A stretch of DNA of 64,000 bases from assembly GCF_900046455.1 (NCBI RefSeq), contig NZ_FCOT01000008.1:1-64000 (forward strand). The letters are read 5' to 3'. This DNA comes from Cellulomonas timonensis (GTDB taxonomy: Bacteria > Actinomycetota > Actinomycetes > Actinomycetales > Cellulomonadaceae). The notes below the pieces were generated by a model. That model had not been told where the DNA came from. It worked only from the letters and a program-made list of their open reading frames with translations, and made no database searches. Below are positions 56,163-62,790 of this stretch, piece after piece (within the stretch, counting starts at the first letter, position 1; each line of letters opens with the position of its first letter). The position numbers were made by a program, and so were the translations under genes.

Positions 56163-57173
56163 TCAGCGCGTGCGCGCGGTGAGGGTGTTCAGCAGGGCGG
56201 CGCCCGTGGCAGCGTCGTCGACGGTGACCACGTAGACCCGCCCGCCGGTGCGCGTCACCTGCAGCGCCGCGCCCTGGCGCACCACGATGCCGACCCGGCC
56301 GCTCGCGCCGACCCGGTAGCCCCAGCCGCCGAACTCCCGCAGCAGTGACACTGACACCTCCTCGGCGTGCAGCACCTCGTCCGCCGGGACGGTCAGCCGG
56401 GGGAAGCCCAGCAGTGAGCGCACCCGCAGCCCGCGGCTGTCCACCGTCACGGTGAACTGCACATGCGCCAGCAGGACGATCAGCACCACGGCGAGCGGCG
56501 CCAACGCCACAGGGCTGTCTGCGACCCTCGCGGTGATCACCGCCACGACTACCAGCGTCCCCGCGACGGCGATCATCGAGCGGCCGGTGACCCGTTGGAC
56601 CCACGTCGCGCGCTCCTGGGGCGCCAGCGGCACCCGTGCGGCTGTCGAGGGCACCGGGTCCGTGGTGGGCTGGGGCCGGTCGCCTGGGATGAGCAGGGCG
56701 GCCAGTGCGCCGCCGACTGCGCCGACGACGAGGCAGAGCAGCACGACCCCGTTGATGTCGCCCGTCTGGGCGGCGTCGGCGAGCCCGCGTTGCGCGTCGA
56801 GCGTCCCCAACACCGAGATCGCGAGGAAGAGGGCGCCGCCGACGGCGGTGCCGACCCCTGTGCGGCGTGCCGCGGCCGCGCGGCCGAGCACGGCGGCGAT
56901 GAACCATCCGAGCACCGCCAGGGACGCGCCGATCCCCACGCCCGTCCAGACGAAGGATGCCAGCGAGCTGAAGCCATCGGGCCCGTCGCTCCCGAAGTGG
57001 GAGGCCACCGGATCGGGCAGCTCGGTCGCCCAGGACATCGCGACGATGGCGGTGGCCGCGAGCACGAGCGCGGGGACCAGTAGCGCGACGGCAGAGGTCA
57101 GGGCCTTGTGCGGCACGGGAGGCCGCGCGCCCGCCTCGGCGGTGGGCATGTTGGGGGCGTGGGGGGCGCTCAT
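56163..57173 (-). CDS. DUF1648-type multi-pass membrane protein
   Basis: 336 residues. The first loop carries LPDPVASHFGSDGPDGFSS, the DUF1648 signature, between hydrophobic segments ALTSAVALLVPALVLAATAIV and FVWTGVGIGASLAVLGWFIAA. Two more helix pairs follow (VVLLCLVVGAVGGALAALLI and VALAPLAVVLIVLLAHV). The C-terminal 90 residues form a soluble PH-like beta domain (VDSRGLRVRSLLGFPRLTVPADEVLHAEEV). It is coupled to the GntR-type regulator by a 4-bp overlap, so that regulator probably controls it. Function unknown. Confidence 0.85.
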   Translation of the reverse strand: MSAPHAPNMPTAEAGARPPVPHKALTSAVALLVPALVLAATAIVAMSWATELPDPVASHFGSDGPDGFSSLASFVWTGVGIGASLAVLGWFIAAVLGRAAAARRTGVGTAVGGALFLAISVLGTLDAQRGLADAAQTGDINGVVLLCLVVGAVGGALAALLIPGDRPQPTTDPVPSTAARVPLAPQERATWVQRVTGRSMIAVAGTLVVVAVITARVADSPVALAPLAVVLIVLLAHVQFTVTVDSRGLRVRSLLGFPRLTVPADEVLHAEEVSVSLLREFGGWGYRVGASGRVGIVVRQGAALQVTRTGGRVYVVTVDDAATGAALLNTLTARTR

Positions 57174-57523
57174 CGCAGGGCCTCTCGGAGCAGTGCTGTG
57201 GTGGTCTCGGGGGAGAGGCTGAGCTCGCGGGAGATCCTCACGACGGTCTCGATGGCCTCGTGCAGGGGCCGGTAGTCCTGCGCCGGGTGGGCGCTGACGA
57301 CGGCGCCGCGGCCGCGCCGCAGCTCGATCGCGCCCTCGTCGCGCAGGTCCTGGTAGGCGCGGAGCACCGTGTGCAGGTTGATGTCGAGCGAGGCGGCGAG
57401 GTCGCGCGCAGAGGGCAGGCGCATGCCCGGGGTGAGCTCGCCGCGCACGATGCCAGCCCGGACCTGGTCGCCGATCTGGGCGAAGAGAGGTTCCGGGGAC
57501 GACGGGTCGACGCGGAAGAGCAT
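57170..57523 (-). CDS. GntR-family regulator (YtrA-like)
   Basis: 117 residues. A winged helix occupies residues about 1-75: EPLFAQIGDQVRAGIVRGELTPGMRLPSARDLAASLDINLHTVLRAYQDLRDEGAIELRRGRGAVV. A short helical C-terminal part of about 40 residues, without a ligand domain, is the YtrA hallmark. YtrA-type repressors control membrane-protein genes that follow them, here the DUF1648 protein (4-bp overlap). The ATG at 57523 is six bases after a -10-like TAGAGT, so the message may be leaderless. A perfect 9-bp inverted repeat lies in the promoter spacer. Confidence 0.92.
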   Translation of the reverse strand: MLFRVDPSSPEPLFAQIGDQVRAGIVRGELTPGMRLPSARDLAASLDINLHTVLRAYQDLRDEGAIELRRGRGAVVSAHPAQDYRPLHEAIETVVRISRELSLSPETTTALLREALR

Positions 57524-57531
57524 GAGTGCAC

Positions 57532-57555
57532 TCTAGTTGTTAGCGCACAACTAGA
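57532..57555 (-). promoter_or_regulatory. Operator inside the promoter of the GntR gene
   Basis: TCTAGTTGT (57532-57540) and ACAACTAGA (57547-57555) form a perfect 9-bp inverted repeat with a 6-bp centre. On the minus strand TTGTTC (57553-57558) and TAGAGT (57529-57534) make a -35/-10 pair with an 18-bp spacer, so the repeat fills the spacer. Bound repressor would block RNA polymerase; autoregulation is inferred. Confidence 0.7.
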
Positions 57556-57581
57556 ACAAGTGGCGCGCCTAGACGCGCCGC

Positions 57582-58172
57582 TCAGATGTAGATCGCGGGA
57601 GCGTCGACCTCATGCGCGGAGGGCGAGGCCACCGGCCGTGTGCGCACCTGCGCCGGGACGCCGACGGCGACCGCGCCCGGGGGCACGTCGTCGAGCACCA
57701 CGGCGTTCGCGCCGATCTGCGCGCCGTCGCCGATCCACACCGGCCCCAAGATCTTGGCCCCCGCGCCGACCACCACGCCGTCGCCGAGGGTCGGGTGTCG
57801 CTTGCCCTTGCGCATGGCCTTGCCGCCCAGCGTCGCGCCGTGGAACAGCACCACGTCGTCGCCCACCACGGAGGTCTCGCCGATGACCACGCCCATGCCG
57901 TGGTCGATGAACAGCCGGTGGCCGATCTGCGCCCCGGGGTGGATCTCGATGCCGGTGGCGGCCCGCGTCGCCTGCGACAGTAGACGCGCGGGCAGCCGCA
58001 GGCCAGGCTCGCGCCACATCCTGTGGAACACCCGGTACGCCCACACGGCATGGACGCCGGGGTAGCCGAGCGAGACCTCGAGGTTCGAGCGCGCCGCCGG
58101 GTCACGGCGGCGCGCTGCCTCGAGGTCGTCGCGCAGCACGCGCACGAACCTGCTCAGCATGGAGAAGGGCAC
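57582..58172 (-). CDS. cysE: Serine O-acetyltransferase
   Basis: 196 residues. It makes O-acetylserine for CysK. The left-handed beta-helix hexapeptides run through [44 protein letters not shown]; the catalytic His is in FIDHGMG. The following [35 protein letters not shown] completes the coil. It is the short actinobacterial form without the long N-terminal helical domain of E. coli CysE. Its start lies 1 bp after the cysK stop, so the two are translationally coupled and share the Cys-rich leader. Confidence 0.95.
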   Translation of the reverse strand: MPFSMLSRFVRVLRDDLEAARRRDPAARSNLEVSLGYPGVHAVWAYRVFHRMWREPGLRLPARLLSQATRAATGIEIHPGAQIGHRLFIDHGMGVVIGETSVVGDDVVLFHGATLGGKAMRKGKRHPTLGDGVVVGAGAKILGPVWIGDGAQIGANAVVLDDVPPGAVAVGVPAQVRTRPVASPSAHEVDAPAIYI

Positions 58173-58173
58173 G

Positions 58174-59109
58174 TCAGTCCAGCAGGTCCGCGTAGAGGAT
58201 CGACGTCAGGTAGCGCTCGCCGAAGGACGGGATGATCACCACGATGAGCTTGCCCGCGTTCTCCGGGCGGCCCGCGAGCTGGATCGCGGCGTCGAGCGCG
58301 GCGCCGGACGAGATGCCGACGAGCAGCCCCTCCTCCTTCGCGGCGCGGCGCGCGACCTCGACGGCCGTCTCCGCGTTCACGTCGATGATCTCGTCGTAGA
58401 TCTTCTGGTCCAGCACCTCGGGGATGAAGTTCGCCCCGATGCCCTGGATCTTGTGCGGGCCGGGGGCGCCGCCGTTGAGGATGGCCGACTCGGCCGGCTC
58501 CACGCCGACGATCTGCACGCTCGGCTTGCGCTCCTTGAGCACCTGGCCGACACCCGTGATGGTGCCGCCCGTGCCAATGCCGGCGACGACGATGTCGACC
58601 TCGCCGTCCGTGTCCGCCCAGATCTCCTCGGCGGTGGTGCGGCGGTGGATCTCCGGGTTGGCCTCGTTCGCGAACTGGCGCGCGAGCACCGAGCCCGGAC
58701 GCTCCTTCGCGATCTCCTCGGCCTTGTTGACGGCGCCCTTCATGCCCTCCGAGCCGGGGGTCAGCACCAGCTCGGCGCCGAACGCGCGCAGCAGGGCGCG
58801 GCGCTCCTTCGACATCGTCTCCGGCATGGTCAGCACCACGTCGTAGCCGCGCGCCGCGCCGACCATCGCCAGCGCGATGCCGGTGTTGCCGCTCGTGGCC
58901 TCCACGATGGTGCCGCCCGGGGGCAGCTCGCCCGACGCCTCGGCGGCGTCGACGATCGCGACGCCCAGGCGGTCCTTCACGGAGTTGGCCGGGTTGTAGA
59001 ACTCGAGCTTCGCGACGACCGTCGCGCCGAGCCCCTCGGTCAGCCGGTTGATGCGCACGAGCGGGGTGTTGCCGATGAGCTTCGTCGCGTCGTCGTAGAT
59101 GCGGGCCAT
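58174..59109 (-). CDS. cysK: Cysteine synthase (O-acetylserine sulfhydrylase)
   Basis: 311 residues, a PLP enzyme combining O-acetylserine with sulfide to give cysteine. The PLP Lys is in [32 protein letters not shown] is the phosphate/substrate loop; [15 protein letters not shown] binds the PLP phosphate; [11 protein letters not shown] is near the end. The C-terminal segment ends SILYADLLD. Start: ATG at 59109. A 150-nt gap separates it from the Cys-rich leader ORF, whose stop overlaps a hairpin; attenuation by cysteine supply is likely. Confidence 0.96.
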   Translation of the reverse strand: MARIYDDATKLIGNTPLVRINRLTEGLGATVVAKLEFYNPANSVKDRLGVAIVDAAEASGELPPGGTIVEATSGNTGIALAMVGAARGYDVVLTMPETMSKERRALLRAFGAELVLTPGSEGMKGAVNKAEEIAKERPGSVLARQFANEANPEIHRRTTAEEIWADTDGEVDIVVAGIGTGGTITGVGQVLKERKPSVQIVGVEPAESAILNGGAPGPHKIQGIGANFIPEVLDQKIYDEIIDVNAETAVEVARRAAKEEGLLVGISSGAALDAAIQLAGRPENAGKLIVVIIPSFGERYLTSILYADLLD

Positions 59110-59192
59110 GTCGTCCTCGTCTGAACGGGACCGCCGGGGCGGCCAGGGGAGCGCCGGACGCGATCGCGCGCGGCGATGGTGCGAGGTGGGGC

Positions 59193-59260
59193 GAGCGCTG
59201 GCGCGGGGACAGATGCCCGGCGTCGGGCCTCCGCCGTCAGAGGCGGAGCGGCCAGCGCTC
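59193..59260 (-). promoter_or_regulatory. Attenuator-type hairpin at the end of the cysK leader ORF
   Basis: On the minus strand GAGCGCTGGC (59251-59260) pairs perfectly over 10 bp with GCCAGCGCTC (59193-59202). It encloses a second hairpin, CTCCGCC (59242-59248 read in reverse) with GGCGGAG (59229-59235). The first base of the outer stem is the last G of the leader stop codon, so a ribosome on the leader's last Cys codons would cover the 5' arm. No T tract follows, so Rho or ribosome-access control is possible. Confidence 0.6.
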
Positions 59261-59358
59261 TATCGACAGCAGTGCGTGGGACAGCACCGCGTGTGAGAAC
59301 ACTGCGTCGCGTCGCTGACGGCCGGACAGGAGGAGGTGGCGTGCGTGCGCGTGCGCAT
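59260..59358 (-). CDS. Cysteine-rich leader peptide upstream of cysK-cysE
   Basis: A 32-codon ORF, ATG 59358 to TAG 59260. Six Cys: residues 11, 20, 25-26 (TRCCPT) and 30-31 (HCCR, just before the stop). The remainder is Thr, His, Arg and Ser. AGAGGGTG lies about eight bases before the ATG and a promoter (59401-59429) about 45 bases upstream. Six Cys in 32 residues, four in the last eight, is far above expectation. It precedes the cysteine-synthesis operon, so a sensor of Cys-tRNA charging is the natural reading. An in-frame GTG three codons upstream is an alternative start. Confidence 0.72.
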   Translation of the reverse strand: MRTRTHATSSCPAVSDATQCSHTRCCPTHCCR

Positions 59359-59400
59359 CGTGCTCACCCTCTTCCAGGTTGGCGGTCGCAGATGCCTATG

Positions 59401-59429
59401 ACGCTATCCCGTCGCGTTGACGTGCGCAA
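59401..59429 (-). promoter_or_regulatory. Promoter of the cysK leader transcript
   Basis: On the minus strand TTGCGC (59424-59429) and TAGCGT (59401-59406) with a 17-bp spacer fit the actinobacterial housekeeping consensus. Predicted start near 59394, about 36 nt before the leader ATG. Confidence 0.6.
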
Positions 59430-59443
59430 AGGTCGTCCACCCA

Positions 59444-59648
59444 GAGCGGAACGGCGCCCTGGTCAGCGCACGCCCACCGCGTCGAGCCAGGCCTGCGCGA
59501 GCAGCCCGTCTGCTGGCGCGAGCGTCACTCCGTGCTCGGCAGCGAGGTGTCGCACCACCGCGATGCGCGGGTCCAGGTCGGGGCTCCAGGCATGCTGCTC
59601 GGGCCTGACCGGCGTGAGGAAGGGTTCGACGAGCACGATCCGCGCGCC
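59444..59648 (-). pseudogene. Truncated, internally deleted copy of the SGNH hydrolase gene
   Basis: On the minus strand this reads GARIVLVEPFLTPVRPEQHAW, LDPRIAVVRHLAAEHGVTLAPADG, then LLAQAWLDAVGVR and stop (59463). It matches the C-terminal third of the intact gene at 60629-61261, and the match continues past the stop to 59444 (60610 in the other copy). Relative to that gene it lacks the first two thirds and has an 81-bp in-frame deletion removing 27 residues, including the catalytic DGVHP block. It cannot be active. The upstream junction lies at 59648. Confidence 0.8.
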
Positions 59649-59922
59649 GCCCGACCGCCAGTTCCCTGAGCGAGAGCACGCTGCGAAGTCCACCCTCGAT
59701 CTTGGCCCCACCTCTTGAATCGCCGTACCCCAATGACGAGGGGGACGATTTCCTCCACCGTCCTGCCCTACGGAACATCGCCGACGTGTAGGCGTTTACC
59801 CCTCTCGGAATTTCCTCGTAATCCATCAGACTTTCCTCCGCGTCCACGAATGGCGTTGACCTCGGTGTCGAGTGACCTTCGCATGGTCGCTCCCATAGGC
59901 GTGGACGCTGATGTGTCCGGTC
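59649..59922 (-). other. Degenerate AT-richer stretch with open-frame fragments
   Basis: Minus-strand frames include YEEIPRGVNAYTSAMFRRAG and, one base out of register, VEEIVPLVIGVRRFKRWGQ. Both look more protein-like than the surrounding frames, but no single start and frame covers them. I read this as a decayed gene of unknown type between the hypothetical gene at 59923 and the SGNH remnant. Confidence 0.3.
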
Positions 59923-60282
59923 CTATGAAGGGAGCGCCACAAACTCGATCTCCGAGCATTCGAGCCAGATCGCAAGGAACCCAAAGTCGATCTCGATCAG
60001 CGGGACCTCGGCGTCCAGGTCCCGGATCCAGACGTTCATGAGGAGTCGGAATTCTTCCAATGTGGGGTCGGCCTCCGCTTGCATTTCAAGTATGCGCGAC
60101 ACTGAGAACACTAAAGCAAAGCGCTCGGGGCAGGCTGCCTGTGTGAACTCAAGCCTGAGTTTGGCGTTGGTGAATGTGAACTGCGTGAGGTCCGCGTCGT
60201 TGTGCAGATCAATGCGACCGAGCGGAGTGTCGATTTCTATCGTGTGCTCGTGGTCAATGGGTGAGAGATTTACATATCTCAT
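59923..60282 (-). CDS. Hypothetical protein of the toxin-linked region (orphan-immunity candidate)
   Basis: 119 residues, acidic, with no signal peptide or membrane segment. MRYVNLSPIDHEHTIEIDTP opens it; beta-type segments (RIDLHNDADLTQFTFTNAKLRLEF, ALVFSVSRILEM) are followed by an acidic helical region and hydrophobic strands (LIEIDFGFLAIWLECSEIEFVAL). A clear ribosome-binding site (AAGGGAG, five bases before the ATG) supports it. Codon use is less GC-biased than in the core genes. Small acidic single-domain proteins like this are common as immunity proteins downstream of polymorphic toxins; that assignment is inference from context. Confidence 0.65.
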   Translation of the reverse strand: MRYVNLSPIDHEHTIEIDTPLGRIDLHNDADLTQFTFTNAKLRLEFTQAACPERFALVFSVSRILEMQAEADPTLEEFRLLMNVWIRDLDAEVPLIEIDFGFLAIWLECSEIEFVALPS

Positions 60283-60628
60283 CGTGGCTCCCTTCTTCGA
60301 ACGCGCGCATCGATGGTCGCGCGCTGAGGGGCTGGCCAGCATCTTCGAAGCCTTCGCCCGGATGCTCCCACGGCGGCGTGGTCGCCCTGGAATCGCATTG
60401 TCAAAACGTACAGGCGTACCGGCCTCGTCGGTGAGGGTTTCGAGGTCGGGACGGTGGTATGGCCCGGTGCGGCCCCATGAGCGTCCAGGCGTCAAGTCGC
60501 AGGCAGCAGCGCAAAAGCTGGACTGACGCCGCGATCACCTGGCCGATAATCATGCTGTCCTGCGCTGCGGCGTCCTGTGCGCTCATCGATAGCGGGTTGT
60601 TCACCAGCCGAGCGGAACGGCGCCCTGG
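60283..60628. other. Intergenic stretch without a supported gene
   Basis: A minus-strand frame at 60401-60604 (GTG start, 67 codons, VNNPLSMSAQDAAAQDSMII) begins 25 bp after the SGNH stop. It has no ribosome-binding site and its C-terminal half is Arg/Pro-rich, as chance frames are in GC-rich DNA. I see no RNA gene or clear hairpin. Confidence 0.4.
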
Positions 60629-61261
60629 TCAGCGAACGCCCACCGCGTCGAGCCACGCCTGCGCGAGCAGCCCGTGCCCGGCCGCCGTCGGGTGCACGCC
60701 GTCGAAGCACCACTGCTCGGGCGAGGTGCGCACCGCGGCCGCCGCGAACAGCCCGTCCGCCGGCACGAGCGTCGCCCGGTACTCGGCCGCCATGCGTCGC
60801 ACCACCGCGATGCGCGGGTCCAGATCGGAGCGCCAGGCGTGCTGCTCGGGCTTCACCGGCGTGAGGAACGGCTCGATGAGCACGATCCGCGCGCCCAGGG
60901 CCTCCCGCGTCGAGTCGAGGATCGACCGGAGCGCGTCCTCGTACTCGTCGGTAGATGTGGGCGCGCCGCCGCCCTCGAATCGCCGCCAGGTGTCGTTGAT
61001 GCCGATGAGGATCGACACGACAGTGGGCTCCAGATCGAGCCCGTCCCGCTGCCACCTGTCGCGCAGCATCGTGGAGGTGTCTCCGCCGACGCCCCGGTTG
61101 AGGAACGTGAGCCCCAGATCCGGGCGACGGGCCCCGGCGAGCGACGCCACCACCATCGCGTACCCCGTGCCCAGGCTCGACGCGTCGGAGCGGTCACGGC
61201 CCCAGTCGGTGATCGAGTCGCCGGTCAGCAGCACGCGGTCGCCCGAGTTCAGAAATGTCAT
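60629..61261 (-). CDS. SGNH/GDSL-family hydrolase
   Basis: 210 residues. All four blocks are present: GDSITDWGRDR with the nucleophile Ser, NRGVGGDTSTML with the oxyanion Gly, IGINDTWRRFEGG with the Asn, and CFDGVHPTAAGHGL with the catalytic Asp-x-x-His. It has no signal peptide, so it probably acts in the cytoplasm as an esterase or acyl hydrolase; the substrate is unknown. I chose the ATG at 61261 because the block I motif follows at once; the longer upstream frame shows no homology. A deleted partial copy lies 1.2 kb downstream. Base composition is that of the core genome, unlike its neighbours. Confidence 0.9.
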   Translation of the reverse strand: MTFLNSGDRVLLTGDSITDWGRDRSDASSLGTGYAMVVASLAGARRPDLGLTFLNRGVGGDTSTMLRDRWQRDGLDLEPTVVSILIGINDTWRRFEGGGAPTSTDEYEDALRSILDSTREALGARIVLIEPFLTPVKPEQHAWRSDLDPRIAVVRRMAAEYRATLVPADGLFAAAAVRTSPEQWCFDGVHPTAAGHGLLAQAWLDAVGVR

Positions 61262-61517
61262 GACAGCAACTTCATCACGGAGGGCAGCTCGCGGACTAGT
61301 GCCCAGTACTCGGGTCGATGTCCGGCGGCATGAGTCTGACCCGCGGGCGATGGCCTTGTCGACATGCCCTGGGTAAGGGACCCTCTCGAAACAGCGCGCA
61401 TGCTCCAGGCTGCCTCGACGCACGTGCTTGTTTCGAGCGCGACGTGATATCGAGAATCGAGCGCTGTTCAGCGAATCGCCGAAGACTGCCTCCATTGGTT
61501 CCACGGCCGGGCGGAGG

Positions 61518-62000
61518 CTAACCGAGGCTTCGAGCAACGCGGAGCATCCACTCCAACTCCATCGTGGCAAATGGGAGAAGATGCTGCCCCGACCAATGGT
61601 GTCTCCATTCTCGAATGCTGGTGATTGCGTCGATAGTGCCAATCATGTCATTTAGTAGGCCCTGTAGCTCAGGTGCCATTGGGGCCCGTTGGCCCACCAG
61701 CCGCCATCCGATGTCACCCACTGTCGCAGGTGCCAGGGCGCTGAGCACCAGTGAGGCCGCTGCAAGTGCTCTTTCGCAATCTTCGTCCTGGATCCATGAG
61801 GGTTCGTCCGAGTCGGAGCTGTGGTGGGAGACCTTGGTGATGTCCGATGCCCAGGCGTCGTTGACCCACTTCTTCGACTCGAACGTCGAGCGCCGCTGCA
61901 GCGAGCCTAGGCCCCACGACATCTGTTGGGTCTGCACTATGACGATGTGACGCGAGCCGGGTATCCGAGGGATGCTGGTTCCACCGGGCGAGACGATCAC
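61518..62000 (-). CDS. Hypothetical protein of the toxin-linked region
   Basis: 160 residues from a GTG at 62000; an internal ATG (MSWGLGSLQRRS) is another possible start. Trp-rich (KKWVNDAW, SIREWRHHWSGQH) with a central hydrophobic helix (ALAAASLVLSALAPATVGDIGWRLV) and an amphipathic end (MELEWMLRVARSLG). No signal peptide, no motif I recognise, and no ribosome-binding site before either start. It lies in the accessory tract after the RHS toxin and may be an orphan immunity gene or a relic. Confidence 0.5.
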   Translation of the reverse strand: MIVSPGGTSIPRIPGSRHIVIVQTQQMSWGLGSLQRRSTFESKKWVNDAWASDITKVSHHSSDSDEPSWIQDEDCERALAAASLVLSALAPATVGDIGWRLVGQRAPMAPELQGLLNDMIGTIDAITSIREWRHHWSGQHLLPFATMELEWMLRVARSLG

Positions 62001-62022
62001 GTCGGCTGGGTCGCACGTCCGA

Positions 62023-62220
62023 TCAAAAAGCCTGCGATCTCGCCTGGGCTTCGTGCACCCACCGCTGGGCGAAGGAGAGAGTGAATCGAGGAGTCTCCCA
62101 CTGGTCCGGCTCCTCGATCGATGTCAAGACGATTCCGCGCCCCTCTATCTCGGGGACCACCTCCCAAACAACTGGAGAAATTGAGGATCTATAAAAGTCG
62201 AAAGTTCCATCCTCTCGTCG
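62023..62220 (-). pseudogene. Start-less remnant of a small gene (probable immunity relic)
   Basis: On the minus strand one frame ending in TGA (62023-62025) reads as an ordinary globular protein: EDGTFDFYRSSISPVVWEVV, IEGRGIVLTSIEEPDQWETP, FTLSFAQRWVHEAQARSQAF. No ATG, GTG or TTG precedes this in the frame before a stop near 62239; the first GTG lies well inside. Its acidic, Trp-containing C-terminus and position behind a toxin-immunity pair suggest a truncated immunity-type gene. A start lost by deletion or a frameshift would explain it. Confidence 0.5.
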
Positions 62221-62253
62221 GGTCAGATCGTGTCGGGACTATTTAATTCTTGG

Positions 62254-62279
62254 CCTCCTGAACGAAAATGTTCAGGAGG
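62254..62279 (-). terminator. Terminator-like hairpin downstream of the immunity gene
   Basis: CCTCCTGAAC (62254-62263) pairs perfectly over 10 bp with GTTCAGGAGG (62270-62279), with a 6-nt loop GAAAAT. It lies about 160 bp after the coupled immunity-type gene. Confidence 0.55.
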
Positions 62280-62439
62280 GTCTTTCTGGCCTGGGATCGG
62301 AACGAAGGAGAATCATCAGCGCGTCCTTGTGACTCGGATGGTATGCACCATCGCTCCCTGCCCGGGTAGTCCGGCATCGATTTGCAGCCGGTCGGAGTTT
62401 GGCGATGCTTCGGTCGCGGTCAAAGTGCTCGTGACATGC

Positions 62440-62790
62440 TCAATCGGACGTTCTTGATAGCGCGATTACCTCGTCGACGACCTCGCCGCTCTCGAGCGCG
62501 GTATCAATCTCATCGAACGAGAGAGGGCCGTGGATTACCCAATTTGACAGATCTGTTCCCCGCACCGCGTATTGACCTTCACGAAGGGAGAGCGAGTGCA
62601 GGCTTGGGTCAGCATCTGAGAGGGTATGAAAATGGACGGCGATAGGCTCAGAAGTAGATTCCTCGCTCGCGGAGATGAGCATCCAACCGGAGTCCCAAGC
62701 GACTACCACGGTGACTGGGGCGCCATCGAGCACTTCCCTGCTGGTCGTGACAGTGTCTTCTCCACGAGGGCGCCGGCGTCTCGTTCTCAT
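62440..62790 (-). CDS. Putative immunity protein coupled to the RHS-HNH toxin
   Basis: 116 residues. A basic N-terminus (MRTRRRRPRGED) leads into a beta-rich acidic body: APVTVVVAWDSGWMLISASEE, IAVHFHTLSDADPSLHSLSLREGQYAV, LSNWVIHGPLSFDEIDTALESGEVVDEVIAL. Its ATG overlaps the toxin stop (ATGA), so the two are translated together, the usual arrangement for contact-dependent toxin and cognate immunity protein. I do not recognise an immunity family; the function rests on position, size and coupling. Confidence 0.7.
   Translation of the reverse strand: MRTRRRRPRGEDTVTTSREVLDGAPVTVVVAWDSGWMLISASEESTSEPIAVHFHTLSDADPSLHSLSLREGQYAVRGTDLSNWVIHGPLSFDEIDTALESGEVVDEVIALSRTSD

Noticed and set aside
62305-62440. 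A minus-strand frame continuing after the immunity gene stop (QERPIEHVTSTLTATEAS to VHTIRVTRTR)
   Set aside because: It reads protein-like but has no start and would need a frameshift at the immunity gene's end; the immunity ORF has a sensible end of its own, so I did not call it.
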